From contig NJFT01000047.1 in NCBI GenBank assembly GCA_002221725.1, forward strand, positions 124,001-188,000: 64,000 nucleotides of DNA, read 5' to 3'. The first letter of the stretch is position 1; each line of letters begins with the position of its first letter. Below are positions 56,481 to 64,000 of the stretch, piece by piece. A program made the translations under genes and the position numbers. The DNA comes from Scedosporium boydii (Eukaryota > Ascomycota > Sordariomycetes > Microascales > Microascaceae). The notes below the pieces were generated by a model. It was not told the DNA's origin. It did not search any database and saw nothing but the letters and a program-made list of their open reading frames with translations.

Positions 56481-58118
56481 TCACCTCTCAGGTTCGCCCT
56501 TCTTAAACCCCAACGCCTTCTTAATCCTCGTATACAACTTCACCTTCGCAGGCGGCTCAGAAACCCCGTCTCCAAAGCCATCATCCGGCATCGTCATCGA
56601 CTTCCTCTTTTCCGGCGGCGCTGCCATCCTTCGGCGCATAAACGCCGCCCCCGTAGACGAAGCCCGTTTCATCTCGTTGGTGGTCATTTGCTGTTGCGGC
56701 GGTTGCGATTGCATCGTGGAGGACGGCGAGATCGAAACGGCCGGTGAGGGGGGCACCGCGGTGGGTTGGCATGTTCCGCAGCCGTTGCTCAGGGGTGTTG
56801 GCAAGCGCACGGGAGGTAACGGCGTCGATACCCTGCGCGAGCGGGTTACTTGTTGGGTGGGTAAGCTGGTCGTCGAGGGAGGTGCTATCATATTGGGACA
56901 GTTTCTTGGCGTCGCTGAGATGATACCGAGCTGCTGGAGGGATATCCACATTGCAGACACGGTAATAAATGTGCGCGTGCGCTGATCGACGGGAAGAATC
57001 GTTCTTTCCGAGGTTCGTTCTTCGAGTGGGATGGGAGATGCGCCGTTGGCGTCGAAGGAGTAAGGCCGAGTAGGGGGATGCCTTGCGGAAGAGTGGGGAG
57101 ATACGGTAGTGTAGTGGTTGAGAACCTCGAGCGTAGATTGCGTGAGGGTTCCCATGATGGGGTGTCGTCTCGACGTCGGGTCGATGATGCTAAAGGTAAA
57201 TTTGTAATGTTCCTCATCTTCGAATGCGATCCTCCTCTTAACCCACCGCGCTGTTATGGCGCGTCCCTCTTCGTTTATGTGAACGAACTCGTAGGATCCA
57301 TTGGGCAATATACTCGCAGTCCAGATCGACCCATCGGCAAGGACAACATCGGTGCATCCAAAGCCGGATGTAAGTCGCGGGCTAATAACGGCAAGCAGTT
57401 CTCTGCTGCCAAGAGGGTCGCTATTATCATCATCGGACCCTTCCGAATCGTAATCCTCGCTCTCCGCGATAATTACATCATCGGGCCCGAGATGGCTCCC
57501 GAGGCGGAGAAGCCTAGGAAACCGCTTCGAGAGGCGCGTACCGATTAAAGAGCCTCGGAGAATACTCGACGATAGGGCATCGAAGGCCGGTTTCGGCCGC
57601 GGCTCCGTCAGCTGCTGGAGCTGAAGGAGGAGCTTCGGGCGCACGTGGATGAAACGGCGGTGCTTATATCCGGGAGGCTGCGCAACCAGATATCTCATGG
57701 CTGACCTCGGGGTCCTCCTCTTCTTTCTCCCGTGGAAAAGAGACGTGGAATTCCCGTCACTGAGTTCGGAGTATGCACTCTCGTCCTCGCTATGGACTGC
57801 CCAGTTCACAGCCGGTGACCGTACGTCGGATCGCGGCTGCACGCTTGGTTCCCTTGGTTCCCTTAGTTCCCTTGGCTCGTCTGCATCGGACTCCGGTTCC
57901 GCGAATCTCACAACATGCTGGCTTCTGGAAAAGGATTCCGATTTCGGTCGGGGTCGGAAAGGTCGCACTTCTGGTGTTGGGGTTCCGGGTGATTCTATAA
58001 AGGATTCCGGCCTGGAGGAGGATGATGATGCTTGGCCTTTGGCGTTGGGTTCTTCGTCTTGGAATGAGAGGCGTCGTGGGGTTGAGTAGGTTGTTGTGTT
58101 AGTTTCGTGATCCGACAT
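56481..58118 (-). CDS. Uncharacterised fungal protein with disordered ends and basic C-terminus
   Basis: Not recognised; 545 residues from the ATG at 58118 (MSDHETNTTTYSTPRRLSFQ). An in-frame ATG at 58226 would add 36 residues of unconvincing sequence. Residues 1-130 are disordered, with a degenerate EPREPREPS repeat encoded by a GGTTCCCTT tandem near 57849. A basic stretch RKKRRTPRSAMRYLVAQPPG leads to a compact central region with MRYLVAQPPGYKHRRFIHVR and, further on, TDVVLADGSIWTASILPNGS, FVHINEEGRAITARWVKRRI and HYKFTFSIIDPTSRRHPIMG. The last of these resembles a small beta-rich fold around residues 290-370. A hydrophobic-aromatic segment TFITVSAMWISLQQLG lies near 410. The C-terminus is basic (KLYTRIKKALGFKKGEPER). 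No signal peptide. A single exon fits. Confidence 0.78.
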   Translation of the reverse strand: MSDHETNTTTYSTPRRLSFQDEEPNAKGQASSSSSRPESFIESPGTPTPEVRPFRPRPKSESFSRSQHVVRFAEPESDADEPRELREPREPSVQPRSDVRSPAVNWAVHSEDESAYSELSDGNSTSLFHGRKKRRTPRSAMRYLVAQPPGYKHRRFIHVRPKLLLQLQQLTEPRPKPAFDALSSSILRGSLIGTRLSKRFPRLLRLGSHLGPDDVIIAESEDYDSEGSDDDNSDPLGSRELLAVISPRLTSGFGCTDVVLADGSIWTASILPNGSYEFVHINEEGRAITARWVKRRIAFEDEEHYKFTFSIIDPTSRRHPIMGTLTQSTLEVLNHYTTVSPHSSARHPPTRPYSFDANGASPIPLEERTSERTILPVDQRTRTFITVSAMWISLQQLGIISATPRNCPNMIAPPSTTSLPTQQVTRSRRVSTPLPPVRLPTPLSNGCGTCQPTAVPPSPAVSISPSSTMQSQPPQQQMTTNEMKRASSTGAAFMRRRMAAPPEKRKSMTMPDDGFGDGVSEPPAKVKLYTRIKKALGFKKGEPER

Positions 58119-58362
58119 CTGTCGAAGAGCGGATCTCAAATAAGGTATCCGTAATGGCGGACGGTTTTGCGGTGGCGGCAATGAATATTCGTGGCCATGC
58201 AGACTGGCCCCAGAGTGAAGGAACATTGTCGTGGCGAATGCCTCTTAAACATTCGCGAAAGGCAGACTGGATAGGTACTTCATAGCACCAGTGTCTAGCC
58301 GATGCTTCCGGACCGGATATGGAATTGAAAAACGAGCCCAGGCCGTTTTGGGTGAGAGGATC

Positions 58363-58415
58363 GGGGAAAAGAAAAAAAGAAGAAAAAAAGAAAAAGAAAA
58401 AAGAAAAAAAGAAAA
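58363..58415 (+). repeat. Polypurine (GA-rich) tract
   Basis: Uninterrupted purine run on the plus strand, about 53 nt, mostly A with single G spacers. Such tracts can form unusual DNA structures and act as nucleosome-free promoter elements. It lies about 250 bp upstream of the gene at 56481-58118. Confidence 0.8.
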
Positions 58416-60560
58416 TGACCGAGCGTTCAGGAGCAGGCGGGGCGGGCTGCGATGATGGCCGGTGGTGCTATCGCGAGTTGGAACAGGAATCGGCGAGCTG
58501 GGTTGGTCCAGGATAAGACACTGCTGCAGGTGTAGGTACAGGACAGTCGGTCAGCGGGGTGGGGGACAAGACCTTGCAGGGCTAGCAGTGGATTTGCAGC
58601 GGGCTGGGATGGGATGATGGGTTGGGTTGGGGCTAGTTAGCCCAAACGGACAATCTACAAGACGCGGATCCCGAGGAGGCTCGTGAAGAAAGTGGGTAGA
58701 AAGGTGAGCAAACGGCGACTAGAACGGTGTGTGTGTGCCAAGGCCCAAGGCTCACTAGGGGGGTGGGTAAGAAACAAGAAACTGAAGCCGAGGGAAACGA
58801 CAGAAAAGGTGTGCGCAAGAGGGTTGACAACAAGCGACAGCCTTATTTTGATATGCCGAAAATGAAACCAATGTCGTCCTGTCAGATGGATAGACCCGCA
58901 GTGCAGGTTTCAATCGAAGGGGTTCTCCCAACGATGACACTCGTCGGGAAGCCCGGGTAGGCTAAGATGGTGTTAAGACGTGAATGGCAAGGTGTGAGAA
59001 GGCGGGGAGACCATGTAATGTGCAGCCAGTGCAGCCAGGTTGAAGTCCGATTTGAGCCGCGACGGGGAATTTGGTGCCCGACTCTCCGAGGCGGAAGAGG
59101 AGACGGAGAGACTTCAAGGTGCGATGAATGGTTTCGAGAAAAAAGAGATGACAGTAACCAGTATTATACTGCCAAAGGAGCCTTCGAAGGTTCAAGTGTT
59201 GTGGCGGTCAGAGAAAAGAAGGTTGGGCTGAGGGCAACCTGATGTACAGCTGTACCCCTGTAAGCTGTATGTAGGCCTCGATCAATCCAAGCGCTAATCG
59301 GTCGATAGAGCTGCGCTTCTTTGCATCCAAGGATCCAAGGAGGGCAGGTCTCCTTTTGGAGGTCAGTGGAGAGGAGCGGAGAGGAGAGTTGAGCACAAAG
59401 CGAGAAATACGAGTACGATGAGGATTGTCTTGGATTTGACCGTTTGACGTGGGGGCTGTCTTTGGATGGGCAAACAGCACTGGTCAAGGCGAGGTCGTGT
59501 GCGTGTGCTGTGCGTGTGCGTGTGGTTGTGCTTCTGCGTGCTCTTTCTCTCCCTTAAACTGGTCCCTCGTGTCGCCGGGGTAAATATGTTGTGTTGCGCG
59601 TCTTATTTGGACGGTCTCCTGGGATTTGTTCAATTGGACCCAGTCGAGTGGAACCTCTTGATCCTGCTTGCTCTTTCTGGACACTTATTTTGGACGATCG
59701 CGATGCGTCTGATTGCGAATGTGGTCTTTGATGTTTGGATGATGGGAGGAGGCAAAGAGACGAGAAGGGGGGCAACCTCGAGCAGCCGACCCTATTTGAG
59801 GCTCACTTTTTCTGTATGACGATAAGCTTATCCCCTTATTTCTCTATTTTTGCCGTGACAACTCCCAAAAGAGGAGGAAGGTGACCCGGAACGGGGGGTG
59901 GCTATGGTGGTACGGTTGCGACTCTCCCTTCAACAGGAGATGGGTGGTGCTGACCAGTGACGACCAGTGACAGGCTAGGTGATCAGGAAAGCTGGGGAGA
60001 CGGTCGGACGGGTGGAAATTGTTGGTTCCGGTCAGGGATAGGGCTGCAAACTCCGTGATTCCTCGTAAGATCGGTGGCGACACCGCAGTAGAACATGCAG
60101 GAGTGAGAGCTAGCACTAAAGTGCTGCCTGATTATCCCGGAAATAATTGCTGTTGGTTGTGATGAGAAACGGGTATGAAGTAGGGTAGTATGATACGAAG
60201 ATGGAGGGGCGGGAGTACGAAGTACTTCTGGGCGGACGGGGACGTGCAATGCGAAGTACGAGAATGGAAGGGCAATAGACAGTGGAGCGGAGGAGTCGAG
60301 AGCTCCAGAGCTCACTCGAGAAGCAAACCCGAATGCGATCGGTGTCAATGGACTTGGACCAGGATCAGGATTGGGACTGGAACTGGGACCAGCCACGTGG
60401 AATGGGAAGCTGCATCACAAACTGCTTTGGCTAAAAAGGATCTTACACCGCAGCAGAAAACGAAGACATGTTTGGGCTCTTTTAAAGGAGAAGATCACGA
60501 TCACAAAGAAATTCTGTTGGGCCAAGAGACCATGACGTTCTCGAGCACTCTAATCGCAGA

Positions 60561-60590
60561 CCTAGATTTACCTAGATTTACTTAGATTTA
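60561..60590. repeat. Tandem decamer CCTAGATTTA x3
   Basis: Three copies, the third with one change (CTTAGATTTA). A related TTTACCTAGA occurs again in the gpi18 intron near 63832. Seen directly. Confidence 0.85.
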
Positions 60591-62765
60591 CCTCTATTAC
60601 TAAATGCCACGGGCGTATTATTCAACTTCCCGAGGTCGCTGTTAAACTTTTTGAAGCTTCCAGCCTCTGATTCATTTTGGGGAATCGGCACCGAAGGAGT
60701 TTCTGGTAGCCATCAATGGCTGGTAGCTAAGAGTAGCTAATACTGATTACAACGGAATGGGTAACCCCGATCCGCACACTCTTCGCAACTCTCTCGGCCA
60801 CTGCGAAGCCTCGAAGGCAGCTCTGGTGGTGTATGGCACCCACTCTTTTTTCGCTAGCCGCCAGACCGCCTGGCTTTGGCGCCGAAGGAGGAATTTGATG
60901 TCCCAACGATTTGATTTCATGTCTACGAATTAAGTCCGTAGAATTGGCTCATTCAATTCATATTCATTAATAGGGAGGCAGAGTTTACGTTGCTCATTCC
61001 ACAGCAGTCTCGTACGAGTCACGTTGCCTCGACTACGCTATTCCACCGACCTGCCCCAGGTGAGAGATGTGAAATTCTGTTGCCTGCTGTATCGTACTGT
61101 TTGCTGTAGCATCATGTGGGTTAGCAGTTGAGGGCATTCTGAACGCAATTAAACTACACAAGAAGGCGGTCGGCGCTGCGGGTTGAATCGATTCCGCTGG
61201 TGGATGCTTCCGCAACAGCTGATTAGTCGTTCCCTGCTGTGGGCCACCGCCTGACGGAGACGAGCGAGAGGGCAAACTAGTCGGGACACGTCTATCGTCA
61301 AATACGTGGTGGACCAGGCCAGGCTTAGCGTAGACGTGGGATTAATTGAGATGCGGGAGTATCTGCGTATCTGGTTGCAGGGGGGGGCTTTAAGGTAACC
61401 TTGACGATCATCAACGCATTGCAGCCGCCAAGGGGGGCCTTGAGAACTTTGTTTACAGGCGAGTACGAAAGATATGAGATGAGGATATCATTTCGGATTC
61501 CATGGCTCCCGACTCAGGCCAGACCCTCGGCCGTATTGATCGTGTGCGCTCGAGAGATACAATGATACTTCACACTTCGTAACAAGGGCTTGGCGCGGAT
61601 TTCCTGCACGCACTTTGCCAAGAGATTCGGTACAACGGCACTCACCGTGGGGATCAAGATCATGTTCTGATTGATGACGCAGTTCAGCGCCGTTTTTAAT
61701 ATTGCTGGGGATCCCAGGACAGATCAGGATAAGCTCCACCACAAGCTAGTCCTGCCAGGGACTGGGGGACTTGGCCGACGACGAAGTGGGAAGAAACAAT
61801 GGAACATTGAAGTGAAAGGCTCTGCAGGCACTTGACTTGATCAATGTCCTCTGGTAAGGTACGAAGCGTGACTCCCGTCCCTTCGCAGTTTATTCGCGGA
61901 CAGCTGGCGATTTCTCGGCCTGCAGGCACCGGAAACGGACATCGAAATGCATCTATCAGCGGACTCCATTCCGAGTATTCGGATTAAGATTTTGTTTCAA
62001 CCGGCCACGAGTCCTGATCAAATTCGTTTCCCGAACCACAATTATTCGTACTTCGTACAACATATTCTTCGGAGCCGAGGCACTCCACGCTGTGGGGGTT
62101 TTGCTAGTTTCTTCTCCGCTCTTCTTCTCTGAAAACCGGGAAAATAAGGTCATCTCTCGGGCGAGGCTACGCAGAGAAGATCTCCACAAGGGTTCCGCAT
62201 GTGGGAACTTTTTAGCCTCGTATACCAAAAAAAAAAAAGGAGCAAAAAAAGATGAAAAAAAGTTTGATCGGTTGAGTTGATTATTCCAAATCCTGCGGAA
62301 TTCCATTTCCTACGATCCGTCCCGACTTCTGTGGAGATCGAACTCGCATCAAAGTCGACTCGAACTCGGAATTTTGTTTGGATGGAACTTGCCGTCTCTG
62401 CAAGGCAATTTGCAATTTGGCATGTGCAACAGCAACGCCAACTGCAACTGGGAAGTCGCGGTCGCGTACCTCTAATTTCGAACCTCACCCTCAGATAACG
62501 GTGGACGCTCAAGGCATACCTGCCCGCGACGGAGGATAGACCAAGTGAGATCAATTGATCCGGCCAATTCTCTTCTCGTGACTCTAATTAACTCACACTA
62601 CTCCACGACCGACACATTTTCGCCTAATTTCCGGATTTACCGAGCTTTACGTGTCGACAGCGCCCGCCCTTGATGGGCAGAAGCCCAGAGCTCCGAAGTA
62701 GATGAGACCCTACATACACCATAGCTTCTCCAAGAAATCGATCAAGCTCCCCCGAGAAGATCGCC

Positions 62766-64000
62766 ATGGCCAAGTCTCAACAGGGCACGTCCACCAGCGA
62801 CAGGACGATCCTCCTCGGGGTCTTCGTCGCCTGGAAAGCCTTCCTCCTCGCCATCGCCCTGGGCAGCTCCACTACCCCGTCATATGACACCTCCACGTCT
62901 CTAGCGCTCAACCTCCCACCCGACCATGTCGCCGCCGCCGTCTCCTCCTCAGCTCTCTCGCCGCATTCCTCGCCGAGCTTAACTGACATCATCGCAGCAC
63001 GACTCACCCGCTGGGACGCCATCTACTTCACCCAGTCGGCGAACCGCGGCTACGTCTTCGAGCAAGAGTGGGCCTTCGGCGCTGGTCTGCCCCTCCTAGT
63101 GTCCAGGGTCGTCCTGCCGCTGGCATCTCGCCTCGGCCTAGGGTCCCATGGGCAGCTCACCGTGAAGTCGGCGGCCCTAGCTGCCATCGCCGTGTCTCAT
63201 TTGAGTCACCTACTCACTGTGTTCCTCCTCTATTCCCTAGTCCGACGCCTCTTCCCCGGTCGCGGGAACCTTGCTCTGACTACAAGCTTACTACATGTAC
63301 TATCGCCTGCCGGCCTCTTCCTCTCCGCACCCTACGCTGAGTCCCTCTTCTCCTGTCTCTCTTTCGCGGGCTATCTCGTCTATGTGTCATCGGGGGGAGG
63401 ATCTGCGGTTCGCCATAGTCTGGGCCTAGTTATTTCGGGCACCCTACTCGGCCTCGCCACAACATGTAGGACCAACGGCATCCTCAACGGCATCATCTTC
63501 GCCGTCGAGCTACTAGCCACTCTTCACGTGTTTGCGCGCTCGCCGCGGCTTACCAACGCCTTTACCGTGGCTTCTTCCATCGTCGGCGGTGTCCTCGTCG
63601 GCCTTGGGAGTGTGGCACCCCAGATCGTCGCTTATTTGCGCTACTGTTCCGAAGCATCCGGCGACGGCGGGCTGAAGAGACCCTGGTGCACGAAGCTGGT
63701 CCCTAGCATCTATGACTTTGTCCAAGAACAGTACTGGTACGTTTCTTCTCTTTTGAACCCACTAAAACACTTACCTTTCCCCCACCACCACCACCCACCT
63801 TCACCCGACTAGCTCCGAAAAGGGGGATTAGATTTACCTAGAACCAAAAAGTCTATTCTAGCCAAGAAAGGATGAGAACCTTAACACATACTCTTAGGAA
63901 TTGCGGCTTCCTCCGTTACTGGACCCTTGGAAACCTCCCACTCTTCCTTCTAGCTCTGCCCATGCTTGGTCTCATGCTCACCTCTTCCTACACCACCATT
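62766..64000 (+). CDS. gpi18: GPI mannosyltransferase 2 (Gpi18/PIG-V), 5' part, cut by window end
   Basis: ER membrane enzyme adding the second mannose to the GPI precursor. Exon 1 is 62766-63736; the intron is 63737-63897 (GTACGT to CTCTTAG); exon 2 starts at 63898 and runs off the window. The join gives QEQYWNCGFLRYWTLGNLPL. Family features: N-terminal helix LLGVFVAWKAFLLAIAL; first luminal loop with ARLTRWDAIYFTQSANRGYV, whose WDA Asp is the conserved catalytic-type residue; LSPAGLFLSAPYAESLFSCL; and TTCRTNGILNG. Several further hydrophobic helices fit a polytopic protein. About 358 residues are visible out of the usual 430 to 500. The start ATG has GCCATGG context. Gpi16 in the same window belongs to the same pathway but is far away. 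Confidence 0.93.

Larger units (their letters stand above)
58119..62765. other. Intergenic region (4.6 kb) before gpi18
   Basis: No gene is supported. It contains a polypurine run, a tandem decamer (listed separately), TACGAAGTA at 60216-60224, TACTTCGTA at 62049-62057 and ATCAATTGAT at 62550-62559. The gpi18 promoter should lie in the last few hundred bases. Confidence 0.45.

Overview
The window is from a filamentous ascomycete (Pezizomycotina, most likely Sordariomycetes). The genes carry short introns of about 50 to 200 bp with GT(A/G)AGT-type donors and CTAAC-like branch sites, intergenic gaps run to several kb, and the gene set includes a GH74 xyloglucanase with a fungal CBM1, a pisatin-demethylase-like P450, Ron1/Ndt80, Gpi16 and Luc7. 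I found 16 protein genes (one cut by the right edge) and one intron-containing tRNA-Pro. No transposon, rRNA or viral insert was recognised. Exon boundaries were inferred by eye from splice signals, open frames and remembered family features.

Left part (1-21.8 kb): a dynamin-like GTPase with a nuclear-looking acidic/basic insert (865-3741), a gene-empty 5.7 kb gap, an MFS sugar permease (9493-11358), a secreted GH74-CBM1 xyloglucanase (12910-15580), Gpi16/PIG-T on the minus strand (15985-17955) head to head with the U1 snRNP factor Luc7 (18272-19162), and an uncharacterised RGG-box protein (19650-21098).

Centre (21.8-40.4 kb): an N-acetylglucosamine utilisation cluster. It holds a GH3/GNAT fusion enzyme (nag3-like), GlcNAc-6-phosphate deacetylase (dac1), the Ndt80-type regulator ron1, glucosamine-6-phosphate deaminase (dam1) and a hexokinase-family GlcNAc kinase (hxk3). 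Together they would release GlcNAc inside the cell, phosphorylate it, deacetylate it and convert it to fructose-6-phosphate and ammonia under a local regulator. The cluster type is known in filamentous fungi. No GlcNAc transporter (ngt1) was recognised here. A P450 (40949-42761) lies at the cluster's edge, convergent with hxk3.

Right part (42.8-64 kb): a tRNA-Pro(TGG) with a 51-nt intron, a protein of about 1150 residues that is mostly coiled coil, two uncharacterised fungal proteins, and the 5' part of the GPI mannosyltransferase gpi18. Between genes, the 9-mer TACTTCGTA (or its complement) occurs at least ten times and the palindrome ATCAATTGAT four times, both far above random expectation.
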